Assembly (NCBI GenBank): GCA_963970005.1
Contig: CAXAMN010026683.1
Coordinates: forward strand, 131,685 to 195,684
Origin: Durusdinium trenchii
Lineage: Eukaryota; Sar; Dinophyceae; Suessiales; Symbiodiniaceae
DNA: 64,000 bases
Reading direction: 5' to 3'
Shown here: piece after piece, positions 36,180-46,942 of the stretch
Layout of the letters: every line of letters starts with the position of its first letter
Position numbering within the stretch: position 1 is the first letter of the stretch
Made by a program: the position numbers and the translations under genes
The notes under the pieces: generated by a model
Told to the model about the DNA's origin: nothing
What the model saw: the letters and a program-made list of their open reading frames with translations, nothing else
The model's database searches: none

Positions 36180-37295
36180 ATGATTGGAACATTTGGAATG
36201 AGAATGAGTGTATGTTTTTGTATTGCTCATGATGGTCATTGCCTGCTCAATATGCTCTTTTCTTATGCTCATGACCCATCCTCGTCCGCCCTAGAAAGTC
36301 CCAGAACCGCACCTGGGGCCAAACTGTCTGCCTGAACGAAATTGGTTGGGAAAATCACCGTAAGGATCCGTAAGGTAGGAATATCCGCGTCCAGCAGATA
36401 GTTTATTCGTCAAGAGCAATTGAATGCACCCATGCAAAAGCCATCACCACTGCCTAATGCCACCAAGTTATATAGTATCTCTTTGATGATTGCATGCTGC
36501 GTATCGTTCAAGGACATCGTTTCGCATCTCAAGTTCTCACATTTGCCCACCCTGTGCAACGTTGGCCATCTTGATTGCCATTCATGAAATTCAACAAACA
36601 TGCTATTACAACATGTTCAAGCCCTTGAAAAGCATTGGTTCAAGAAATGCTGCCTTTTACCAGCTTGCTTTTCCATGTCTTTTTTGACATAAGTTTTTGT
36701 TGTTTGTCTTTTCCCTGGCATTTCCACGCAATGTTTTTGTTCACTTGGATATGTTTAGTCCGTGTGTGTTCATTCAGCAAGACAAGCCTTCAAAAGCGAT
36801 CGTCATGCGACAGTAGAGCCAGAATTGCGTGTGTCTTTTCTCAGTCAGCTGCCCGTTCCAGGGAAAAGACTCGATGCAAACCCCAACAGAACTACTGTAT
36901 TCAGACCTCCTGAAGAGTGGTCTTCGTTTCAGGAAAGGAGCATCCGCGGCCACAAACACTTTTTTTGCTTCCGCCTCAGGCTGCCTCAGGATGGGAAGAG
37001 CCACTCTTCCCCCCAAAAAATGCAGACATTCTGACTGAAAGGATATCAGTTTTTGGAAGGCCCTGACCTTTGAACATGTACCTGATGAGGCTTAGGGCAC
37101 CTATGATGATATTCATGGTTTGTGGTCGTCGCCCATGTTACAACCAGGCTGCGTTCTACCTGCTAATCTCATTCATAATGGCACCATAGGCAGATGTGTT
37201 CGACTTCCTACTGAGATATCCTTGGCCTGATTGCATGGGTCTTCCCCCGCGGTCTTCCCCCAAACAAAAATCAACGTCCTCCCAAACCCGATCCT

Positions 37296-37378
37296 CAGCT
37301 GGTCTGTCCACCAATCCAGGACCTGGCAGCAGGCAGCCTCCCATGCCGCCATCAAGCCAGCCGGCAAGTCCGAGTCAG
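37296..37378 (+). CDS. Candidate exon before the 37848 terminal exon
   Basis: A GC-rich island ending at the donor gagtcag|gtgcac. One reading (WSVHQSRTWQQAASHAAIKP) ends in phase 1, matching the exon at 37848; another (VCPPIQDLAAGSLPCRHQAS) also has good bias. The acceptor is probably ctcag or atccag, at 37294-37320. Confidence 0.3.
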
Positions 37379-37847
37379 GTGCACCCCCATGCGTCCGCGG
37401 ATCGATACAAAAGAACACACAGAGGTTTTTAGGTGTTAGGTGGGGTCTGGTTTATGGGACGACATGAGCCGCAAGATGCTGCAAGCTGGTTGAACCAAGA
37501 GGATGGGGAAAGAATCTCATTGTTACGTTTTATACATGTTAGATTTGATTTAGAGCTGTGCGGTGATCATCCCTTTGACATTCTGAAATCAAATTCAGGG
37601 TCATTTGGAGGCCCTCAAAGCCAGGTGGCCCAAATCAGAAGTGCCGACCTGGAATTGAGAAGGCGACCTTTATATATAGTTGCTTGTGTTCTTTTATATC
37701 CTTGATCCTAATTGATGGAATTCCACGTGTGATCCTCAATTCGTTTTGTGCAAACACTTTGACATCCTAATCCTATGACCCTATGACCTCAAGCATAGTC
37801 AGCCATACTCTGATGCTTTTTTGTACTGCTTTCTTGTACTCTGGCAG

Positions 37848-37897
37848 GCTATGTGGACCCTGCCGAGCTCATCGCGACCTTGACTCGAGAGTATTAA
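37848..37897 (+). CDS. Candidate terminal exon, EF-hand-like end
   Basis: The pyrimidine-rich acceptor cttgtactctggcag is followed by GYVDPAELIATLTREY and TAA at 37895. Gly-aromatic-Val-Asp-x-x-Glu matches positions 6-12 of an EF-hand calcium-binding loop followed by its exit helix. The first half of the loop would have to come from the previous exon, and the nearest phase-compatible candidate (ending 37378) does not supply the aspartates, so the EF-hand reading is tentative. Confidence 0.35.
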
Positions 37898-37899
37898 GC

Positions 37900-39540
37900 G
37901 GTTCTTGCTTTTGGTGGCTTGGCGTAAACTCCACTGTGACTGTGCCTCTCTTACTTACAGTCTTTGATCAAATATGCTGGGAACACTAATTCAAGCACTT
38001 GGTTTTGTGGGTTCATGGCCCATTTCTTGCTTTTGAGTTTGCTGCTTGCCAGAGGAGCTGCTGGTTAACAAGTTTCAGAGATTGACCGTGACCGGATTTT
38101 CTGGCAACTGGAGGGCTACCAAGGCCATAAGGAGGTTGGTTGACACAGAGGGTCTAAATACAGGATAGATTGGATGTGGCAGTGAATAGTGGATGTAGGT
38201 TGGCATTGTTTTTGTTTTCAATCACTGTACCACTAGAAAAGGTTAATAGGATGTTGGAATGTGACGGAATGTATGGAATGTGTATGATGGTGATCAGTTG
38301 CACATATTCATCGCCCAGGTTCTTCAACGTGACGTTGTTCACGTCACTTGTGTTTGAGATCCACCCACTCCATTCAGTTGATTCTTTGAAAATCCGAGGT
38401 TGTCTCATGAGCCGTCGATTGAAGCTGGAAAATCCCCTGAATGGGGGCCTCAAACAGCTTGTGGCTCCGTTGTTTCACCCATGCAACAAATATGAGCTTG
38501 TCATTGTGTAGGTCGGTCGGAAAAGCGCAGTTGTTGGGCCCGCGAGCTAATCAATGGCACAAACTTGGAGGACATGGTGAGTAATATCTGTCAGCTGGTA
38601 CCCTGTGCAGATGAAGATTGTGAAGTCTTTTTTGTGGGATGTTTGTGTTGTTGATGGGTTGTTGGGGTTGGACATGTGAGCTCGAGCATTGTATATGCTG
38701 GAAACACATATAATATTTCTATATGTTTCATGTTCATTATGCTTCAAGGTTGCAGAGAAATCATCATGGTCTCAGGATATTTGCCAAGGATATTTACCCG
38801 AGACATCAACATCATTGAACTGTGCTTGACTGGTGTTTAACTATGAAGGAACGCGGGATGCCCAAATCTTTGTCCTCTTCAAGCCTGAACTCCAAGTAGA
38901 TTTACTACTCTCATTTCAGGTCATGTATCCGACAGACTCATATTTGCAATGAACCCTCAACGAAGAGCTACACCAATTTATCATCATGTGACCCCCACGA
39001 CGTTCTTCGACTTTCCCGGCAGAACTGGTACCTTTTGGAAGCAAGAAAGACACATGAATGCCGCCTAATTTTATAAGGGGTCAAAATACAAGAGGCACAC
39101 AAGGGGAAACACCAACCTTATAATTCAGTAGTTTGATGATGTATTTTGTATTGTTATTGGGAACTATATATCCTCCAACACTCGAAAACATGCAGAATCA
39201 TTATTGGAGGGACCGAGACAACGTCTCTTTAAGTCTGCGAGTTTGCTTAAGCTGTCTTAAACAAAACAGGAAGACACCTGCGGTCACTGCACCACCACGG
39301 AAGATTCCGTGATCGGCACTGCAATTCCTCCCGATCAATTCCCCGATGGTTGGACATCAGTGACCCCACAAAAAAATGCCTTCAAAGCTGTTCCAGTTTC
39401 AATTCAATTTAAGAACTTCCAAGTCGATTTCCCTGCAAAAGAAAAACACAATGAAGCCGCTGAAGTCGAGTGGTGTGTTTAAATCACCTAGTTGTTGTGA
39501 TGCAGTTCCTCTCTGCTTCTCTCACGAACGGTGAGACTTA
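37900..39540. other. No supported gene
   Basis: AT-leaning sequence. Two overlapping open frames of about 100 codons at 38154-38511 lie on opposite strands, and neither shows third-position bias. A GC-richer segment near 38300-38500 lacks convincing splice signals. Confidence 0.5.
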
Positions 39541-39674
39541 ATCTGCTACGATGGAAACCACTCCACATCGACTCCCCACATCGGGACTCGTCGGGTCGCA
39601 TGGACCGTTCGGTTCGGACTCGTTCGGTGGTTGGTCCGTCCCGAATTCCTCGATGAGGCCTGGGACGCTTGCCA

Positions 39675-39785
39675 AGCGCCAGGGATTTTGAGCACCTCAC
39701 CTTGGCCAGGGAGGCGCATGAGGTGCGGGACGCAAGGGGCAGGAGGGGAGGTGGGGGGCAGGCGGCAGGCGGATGGCGGGGGTAT
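39675..39785 (+). CDS. Candidate exon
   Basis: The frame PSARDFEHLTLAREAHEVRD, then ARGRRGGGGQAAGGWRGY, is strongly G/C-biased at third positions and looks like a helix followed by a glycine-rich linker. A stop lies just upstream in frame, so an acceptor is needed around 39660-39675. No family is recognised. Confidence 0.4.
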
Positions 39786-41057
39786 TTCACAGGAATCATT
39801 GATTGGCACATCTTGGTACTCTACCCCTCCATGTCCACTTGGAGTGCGTGGGATTGCCTGACCCAGACATGTGGAAGGACTTTGACGTACCCCGATTTCG
39901 CGAAATTCCACCTCGTAAACTTTGCTGCTCTTCTGCTGCAAGCACCAATCACCTTTTGCTTCTGGAGGTGTTTTGATGCTGGGCCCCGAACCACAATTTC
40001 GCAGACAGGTGTCAGTGCAAGTTTGGCAATCATGCGTTGGTACCACGGGTGTTCTAGCTCATAGTACATCACGTTACCATACATTGCCTATATATGTTTT
40101 GCGTTGTTCTCGTCTTTTGTGTGACATTGTGGAACCAAAGAGATAAACGAGAAGGTCGAGGCCAACTTGTTTTGTTCTTTCTTCTCAAACATAATCTAGA
40201 GTGGCACGTGGTAATTAGCATGCGAAACAGGCAGAAGTGCGTGTTTGACAAAACCACCCTACAATCCAAATACTGTAGATTTACGTGTCGACTCTCGTGA
40301 TTGTCATCATGTCGTTTCTAGAGCATTCTTAATTCTTGAATCAAATCACTCAGAGTGACCGTGAGAGACACAAGTGACTGAGCACCTGTCAGAAGCCTTC
40401 GTGAAATGATGGGTCAAAGGCTAGAGACCCCAACAGCATGTAGCTAGTCATGTAGCTTGACCTTCCAGATTCCAGGTAGGTCAACCAAGGCATGCTGGTG
40501 TTCACCGGTTTTCACCCAAAGCCCAATCCTGCACATGGTTTCACTGCCAGGCACATGGCCGACACGCTGTTGTCATGGTAGCGGTGCACCGCTGGCGAAG
40601 TGCCTGCGTTTGCAGTGGGGGGGGCAGGATCTCCTCTGAACCTCAGAGGTCCAAGAACTGCATCGGGTACGGTGTAGCGGGGTGCAGATGGTTTTATGTC
40701 AAACATAATGCATAGTGATCAAACCATAGGGGAAACATATAGGTTCTATGTCTCCACACTGGATTTGTTGTAATGACGCGAACCAGAACCCCCCGGAAAC
40801 CTTTTCTTTTGGTCCGTGTGTGTTTTTTTTTGTTGGATGTTTGAAGGATGATTTGCAAGCAAGGGCTTGAACACGCCTGGTTTCTCTTGAATCTCATCTC
40901 GTTTGGCTTTCCAGTTTTTGACATCCAACATAGGGGCCCAACATCATCGGCAGCATCCATATTTTTTCAGCATCGGCCGCTTTTCATCCTTCAGCTCTCT
41001 TGCATGCAGGCAAGGCCATCTACACTCCCTGGAATCATGGATGTGTAAAAGCACCAG

Positions 41058-42740
41058 TTTCTAGAGGAAAAACTGACTCATCATCCAAGGGGGCCTGGCC
41101 TGGAGTGTACCACCGATGGTCGCACTCCAGCCAAGCCTCACCGACCTCACCGCGCAGTCATTGCGCGGTCCCAGCGTACGCGTCCCACGGTACGCGCCGC
41201 GGTCTCAGGCCTGGCCAAGGTGGACCCTCATGGCGTGACCTGGCGGCAGCTGGTCACCTTCGCCAGGCGGGGAAGAGCGGGAGCGCGAGCTGGGCAGAAG
41301 TTGGATGGAACGAAGGGCCCAGGGGGTCGGAGGTAGGAGCTTTTTGAGAGTTTCCAGTGAAAGGCAAGGGGAGAGAAAGAAAACAAAAAAGGGTTCGATG
41401 GTGGTGAAAGGACGGGAGGTAAAGTGTTGGAATGAGCAAAGTGACCTTAGCCCCCAGATCTTTCAGATATTTTCAGATGGGAATGGTATTTGGACCTTTG
41501 TTATAGGAAGAGGGAACCTGTAGCATGATCCTTGTGGTCCATGATGCACTCTCTTAAGTTTCGAGCTGTTTGCAGCTGTTTCATGACTTTTGATGTGTGT
41601 TTGTCGGATCCTTCACTGAGTAAACCATAGTAAACCTCCCTTAGAGATCCTTAGAGCTTCGGTGTAGCTGGGAAAGCGGTGTCGGACGCTCTCAGCCATC
41701 TCTGCCAGGTGGTATCGATGGCGCTGGGGCAATGAGTTGAGCCCTTGGACCAAATCCAAATTGGCAGCCGATCGATGCAAATCACCAGGTAGGCACAGAG
41801 GCATGTTGAGAAGCGGCCGGTGCAGGTAGCCTTTCGCAATTGGCAGCCTCCGCAGAAAACCTTCTGACAGTCCTTCTGGACAATTGAACAAAATCATTTC
41901 AGAAAACCTCTCAGGCATCAAGTCTTCTTTTGGATCGATTCCTGCTGTGTGCCGGAGATCAGAGCCGGTGGCCCCCAGATCGATTCAACTACTCCGAGAC
42001 TGTGAGACGGCCGAAGTGGACTGGGTGGGAACGGACCACAGAAGGAACCCATGTGTCCAATGAGTTGAAGCTGGAGTTGATTTGGGATGAACAACCATAC
42101 CTTCCATGAAGATGCAGCCATAAAAGACCTGGACCATCAAGTGAACTGGAAGGAGTCCTCAAAGACTTAGCGTGCTTGGCAGATGTTCTCGAACGCTGAA
42201 AGGGAGATGGGATCGAACCAATCCTCCTCGGATCATAGGCCGAGCAAAGCCATAGACGGACGGCATCATCGACTGACCTCATTTTCAGGGTCCCTAAACC
42301 ATCGGATGCAAATCCTTCACTTCTGTCGCTCACAGAAGTGATTTAGCTTCTTGAAGGATCTAGTTACAAGTGAATCTTCATGTCCAAGTCGTTTTCCTCA
42401 GTCATCTCCCAGAGCAAACCACTCAATACTCATATATATATATATATATTCGTGGCAGTCACGTGGCCTGTGCCTTTTTTCTCCCAGGGGAAGCTTCCAG
42501 AAAAGCCCAAAAAGAGACCAGATCTCTGGGCAGATGATGAAAGGGATGATCAGGAGCCGATGCTCCGATGCTGCGATGCGAAACGAGAGTGCCGATGCGA
42601 GCGGCAGAGACACTGTAACAGAGCCGGTCGCCGGTCATGGGTTTGAGTTCCCGCGGCTTTTGTTGCGCGGGAACTCCGAGGGTCTTTCCAACGTCACATG
42701 CTGCTTTCTTATAGGTACCAGTCAATTAGATGTTAGTTAG
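41058..42740 (+). CDS. Two-exon 3' part of a gene, unknown protein
   Basis: Exon 41058-41332 (acceptor gcaccag, donor cggag|gtagga) reads FLEEKLTHHPRGPGLECTTD, then VSGLAKVDPHGVTWRQLVTF, and a basic Gly/Ala/Arg tail, with high G/C at third positions. It ends in phase 2, matching the exon from 42554 (acceptor gatgatcag|g) that reads CSDAAMRNESADASGRDTVT, then FPRLLLRGNSEGLSN, to TAG at 42738. The intron (1.2 kb) holds a (TA)n run near 42432. No domain is recognised. Confidence 0.45.
42432..42450. repeat. (TA)n microsatellite
   Basis: An alternating TA run, probably intronic. Confidence 0.75.
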
Positions 42741-43044
42741 TTACCAGCTAGGTGCAGGTCTAGGAAATGGTCGTATGCGGTAGCTTTAATGGAGTGACAT
42801 GGCCGGGCAACATGGGTTAGTGGACTTCGCTCCTCACATTGACCCTGCTGACGACGCTTTATTAAAATCATGCTTTATGGACATACTGAGATCCATTTCC
42901 GACATTTCCTGAGAAGCACGTGAACCCACATGAAAGCAGTTGCTGTTGCAGCAACTACATATTTAATATATGTACTTTCGTCCCCGTAAGTTAAGATGCA
43001 TCTCATTTCCGCTGTTCCGTAGTGTTGTGGTTCAAGCTCGGTGC

Positions 43045-43953
43045 ATGACTTGCACTAGGTGCGGGCTGTTTCCAAAGACAGGCCCGTTTTGCCTTCCGTG
43101 TCGGACGATCCAACGGCTTCGTGAAGTGGTCGAAGGAGGTCTGATACTCAAGGCCCAAGAAGGAGAAGCCGTCCGCGTGTTGAGGGAGGCCGCCGGCGGC
43201 CTTTTGGACCTGGCCGAGGAGGCGGCCCCGGTTCTTGCTGCTGAGAGGCGAGCGGCAAATCCGCCTGGGCTACCCGACGAGCCGCGGAATTACAGCACCT
43301 TGGAGCCGTTGCCTTCGTTGCGTCCTGCTGAACCTGTTTCGGGAGCGAAGCCCGCTCCTACTGACAGTGGTGTGAAGGTTGAGAACGAGGCAGAGGAGGC
43401 GAAGGAGTCGGTCGCAGAGATCGTGGGTGACGGTCAGGACGACGGTGCAAAAGAGGCATCAACTTCAGCACAAGAAGCGGTTGGTGAGGAGAAGGCTGTT
43501 GTTGAAAAAGAAGAAGTTAAAAAGAAGAAGAAGCGCAAGCACAAGACAGCCGCCGGGAGCTCCGGAGGAGACAAGAAGCGGAAGAAGAGAGTTCGGGAAC
43601 GCCAAGAGAAAGCAGAAGAGGAAAAGGTCATCGACGAGCCCATCGAGGACAAGCCGGCTTCAGGAGAGGCAGACTGGTCAGGTCTTGTTGACAGCAACCC
43701 ACGCTTCCTCGGGCTTTCACCAGTTCCAAAGGGAAGTGTTGCAGCACACCTTGCAAGGTTGCCGGTACCACCACCAGCACCCGAGAGGAGGGGTCCAGTT
43801 GAGCCTGATCACCCACCACCTCACTTGCGAGGATCCAGTTCCAGGGGCCAGCGCAGGAGCCCGCGGAGAAACCCATCTCCACCCATCTATCGCCGCCCAC
43901 GGGGCACCAAAGGAGTCAAACACCGTGAGCGTGGGTATTACTGGGGCCGCTAG
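43045..43953 (+). CDS. Retroelement ORF1 (zinc-ribbon-like, basic tail)
   Basis: An intact 302-residue reading. The start is chosen at the ATG giving MTCTRCGLFPKTGPFCLPCR, two CxxC pairs that resemble a small zinc knuckle; the frame stays open 25 codons further upstream without support. Then come a helical region (residues about 25-75), a long Glu/Lys tract with lysine runs (about 140-205), a segment LGLSPVPKGSVAAHLARLPV, and a basic Pro/Arg/Ser tail ending GVKHRERGYYWGR. I recognise this layout from the first ORF of an abundant dinoflagellate retroelement, from memory and without a search. The start of the next element ORF follows 7 bases after the stop. Confidence 0.75.
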   Translation: MTCTRCGLFPKTGPFCLPCRTIQRLREVVEGGLILKAQEGEAVRVLREAAGGLLDLAEEAAPVLAAERRAANPPGLPDEPRNYSTLEPLPSLRPAEPVSGAKPAPTDSGVKVENEAEEAKESVAEIVGDGQDDGAKEASTSAQEAVGEEKAVVEKEEVKKKKKRKHKTAAGSSGGDKKRKKRVRERQEKAEEEKVIDEPIEDKPASGEADWSGLVDSNPRFLGLSPVPKGSVAAHLARLPVPPPAPERRGPVEPDHPPPHLRGSSSRGQRRSPRRNPSPPIYRRPRGTKGVKHRERGYYWGR

Positions 43954-43960
43954 CCCGAGC

Positions 43961-43996
43961 AATGCCGCCCAAAGCAAAAAAGGGCATGCCACAGTA
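43961..43996 (+). pseudogene. Truncated start of retroelement ORF2
   Basis: Seven bases after ORF1, ATG opens MPPKAKKGMPQ and hits TAA at 43994. The second copy of the element in this window starts its ORF2 with the similar MPLKPKAKGRV (61264), so this looks like the first 11 codons of ORF2 cut off where the DNA changes to the methyltransferase locus. Alternatively it is a short leader peptide. Confidence 0.45.
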
Positions 43997-44081
43997 AGTG
44001 GAACTTTTCCCACAACTAAGTGGGACTCTGTGTAAATCTGTTTTGTTTGTCTTCTTCTGCTGCCACCAGCTGCTCTTACCC

Positions 44082-46730
44082 ATGTCGGATTCAGAGGATT
44101 CAGATCTGGATTCGACTAGTAGCATGTATTCCTCTTCGGATGGCAGCAGCAGCTACTACACTGATAGCTGCAGCGATGACTCTGATTCAGAAGATGGACT
44201 GCAGAATTACAAGCAGGCCAAGAAGCATCTGTGCCTTATCTACAGTCCAAAAAAATCCCTTTGTTAATTGTTGGGTGAGGTATTTTTTAATTTGCCCGCC
44301 AAGGCTTCATCCCACCACATCCCGGCTCAACTTTTTCTCTTTCCCAAGGTATGATATATGCGCGCCAGCTCCGCTTCTCCTGAAGAGGCATATTGACCAC
44401 TTGGAGGGCTGGGGCAAGGACATGGTTCGACGAGCGGGCCTAGGAAGCTCAGCTAAATTCTAAATCTTTATATTTAAACTAACAGTACCTTTCATGTCTG
44501 TCTCAGGAGTGAAGAAACTCCTTGAGATGCTGAACCAGCCTTTCACTTTGATGAGTGACTGCCTCTAGACTTCAACTTAAGTGGCCCTCCCAAAAAGAAG
44601 ATCATATCTACTTTATAGCCGCCTGAGGTGCTGGTGCTGAAGGACCTGTATGGGCTCTCAAAGAGCTGGCTGGATGGAATGAGGTTTGGCATGCTTGCTG
44701 TCACGTTGACTTTTTGCAACGCTGGTTTGGCAGGTGAAGGTGGTTGCATCTACTGACCGCGCGTTGGGACCATTGAAGTTCATTCTTCGAAACAGTCTTC
44801 CACAAACGTTTCTTGTCAATTTGCCACAGAGTTCATTGTTCATCCATGTTTGCCTCACTGTGGCAACGATGGCAAGGTTGTTCACCGATATGGCCGAGAG
44901 GGACCTCACTGGGCTTTCCCCTCTCATTTACGCTTCCGGCTTCCCATGTAAACCGTAGCTTGGTTGATCAGGGATGTTAACTTGTTGAATATCTGAAGGA
45001 TCTTTTGATATATCTGACTTTTATCAGGTACTCAAGACTCCGGCAGAACTCGAAAATGCTGGGGGAGCGAGAGGCGAAGCCCTTTTGGGATTCTTTGGAA
45101 GCCATTGACAGGACATGATGGCCTGATGCACAAAGTACGGCATGAACAGAATCAGTTCATCCCAAATGAACAGGACTGAACCTCTTGTGGCAATCATGGA
45201 GAATGTGTATGGGATTCTCCAAGTGATCGATCAGGCCCGTTTGGTGTGTCCCAAGAAAAGTGTCCAACCATACATGGGAGGTCTACAAAGAGATGGGAAA
45301 GCTTCGCAAGAAGTACTTCATGTGCCACATCAAAGTGGACAGTGAACATCTTGGTGACCCTGCCAACCGCCGGCGTGTTTACTTTATCCTCGTTCGGAGG
45401 CCCTGGGTGACTTGAGAGCCAACGGTGTTTTGGGGTGCCGGTTCACCATGGTTCACCATGTTGCCATGCTTCCAGGGATGTCATCGACCCGAAGCTCAAG
45501 AAAGGGGCCGCGCAGCAGCTGAAGCTGGACCACCGGCCAGTCATTTCAGTGCAGGGGACTGAGGGATTTAGGGGTCTAAGCCTGTTTCGAAGACATGACA
45601 GTTTGCAGTGTCTTTGGGTCTGGGTCAAGGACTGGGTTGATGCTTCCTGAGAAGTGCCCCTATGTGAAGCATGTGTGCAAGAACATCTCTGCCCGTGTCA
45701 CCAAGAAACGAGCTGGGAATGCTGGTGCCCATATCTATGAACTCCAGAAGAAGTTTTTCAGTTGCAAAGCGCATGAATTGGATGTTTGGGAAGTGTTTGA
45801 TCCCTGGACATCCCTGGCATGCCTCTGGCCCAGGCCAACACAAAAGAAACCAAAATGGCTCAAGAAACATTGGCTGAAGATGTCGCAGTTGAAGGCCTTG
45901 TTTCTTCGTCCTTCGAAACATATGTTTTTTCATAACTACAGTAATCATCTCGAACCATGATACCAAAACATAGACGCCAGGTGAACCCAAAGAATCTCAC
46001 GACCGTCACTCCTGCGCGGAACTTCTTCGTGGGGCAGCGGCAGTTGCACGTTCCCTGGCCAAAAGCTCTTATAAGTTGGATGCATGAGGGGTTGCAGGGC
46101 TTGCTAGTTGACAGCTGCAGCTGAGGCCATTGATGTGTTTGCAAGTGCCGGCCATGAGGGAACGCTCAATCTCTCGCAGCAGATTGATAGAATGGCCAAT
46201 TCCAACACTGATGTTGCACCATGCCTCACGCCGAAAGGCCAATTTTGGAACACTGAGCGGCAGCGCCTGTTGACAGGCTGGGATTGGGAAGGTTGAAACA
46301 TGTTGAACATCAACCTGGTCGTGAGTTGGTCTTTCATTGCATTTCAACAGGCATTGAGAAACTCATGTTTCTCGGCTATCCGATCCACAAGTTGGCGCTC
46401 GAGCATCTAGATGAAGAGGACTGCTTCCACAGCTGCTATCAAAACAAACGAACTAACAAACGACTACGCCACTATATAAGCTTATATAATAGGATACTAT
46501 TTTCTATGAATGCTTCGAGGAATTGCATTCGCTGGGTGGCAACGTCCTAGACTCATACTTGCTCCTTATAGTCCAGTCTCATGGAAGCATGAACAACAGA
46601 TATGGCGAACACCGGAAACCGGGCCCAGGGCATGAGCATCAAGTCCATTGCAGCTGCCTTTGTGGTCGCCTTCAGCTGCGTCGACCTCGGCAGCTTCTAT
46701 CAGAAGGCAATTGAGCAAGGCCGTCGCTAG
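44082..46730 (+). CDS. Cytosine-5 DNA methyltransferase, at least 13 exons
   Basis: Transfers methyl from S-adenosylmethionine to cytosine C5 in DNA. Exons read at 44082-44230, 44349-44443, 44507-44560, 44628-44683, 44734-44807, 44877-44954, 45028-45111, 45174-45222, 45281-45399, from 45476, a less clear middle part, then 46126-46276, 46351-46418, 46519-46542 and 46629-46730. The spliced reading has a Ser/Asp-rich N-terminus (MSDSEDSDLDSTSS), motif I (SDCAGAEGPVWALKEL), a SAM-pocket stretch (VVASTDRALGPLKFILRN), TDMAERD, motif IV (YASGFPCKPYSRLRQNSK), motif VI (MENVYGIL), motif VIII (GDPANRRRVYFILVRR), motif IX (DVAPCLTPKGQFW) and motif X (RQRLLTGIEKLMFLGYP, then EELHSLGGNGMSIKSIAAAF). Motif IV is PCK where PCQ is usual. 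Donors mix GT, GC and GA. Stop TAG at 46728. Confidence 0.85.
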
Positions 46731-46942
46731 GAATAGAGCAGGCTGGGATTTCTCTCACAAAGAGACTTTGACGCAGCTATGACTATGGAAGCAAAAAAAA
46801 GTAGACTGACCAGCTACGCAGCGTATGCAATCACTGATACCGATGTATTCTGTAATTTTGTAATTATCTGAGTTTTTTGTGATAACTGCTCTATTGCACA
46901 TTCAAGCAAAGCCTTTTGTAGCTGCCCTGCCTTTTTTTGCCC

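Noticed and set aside
45850-45865. Second possible spliced-leader relic (tggctcaag)
   Set aside because: Only 9 bases match, and the word lies inside sequence that reads as coding in the methyltransferase gene.
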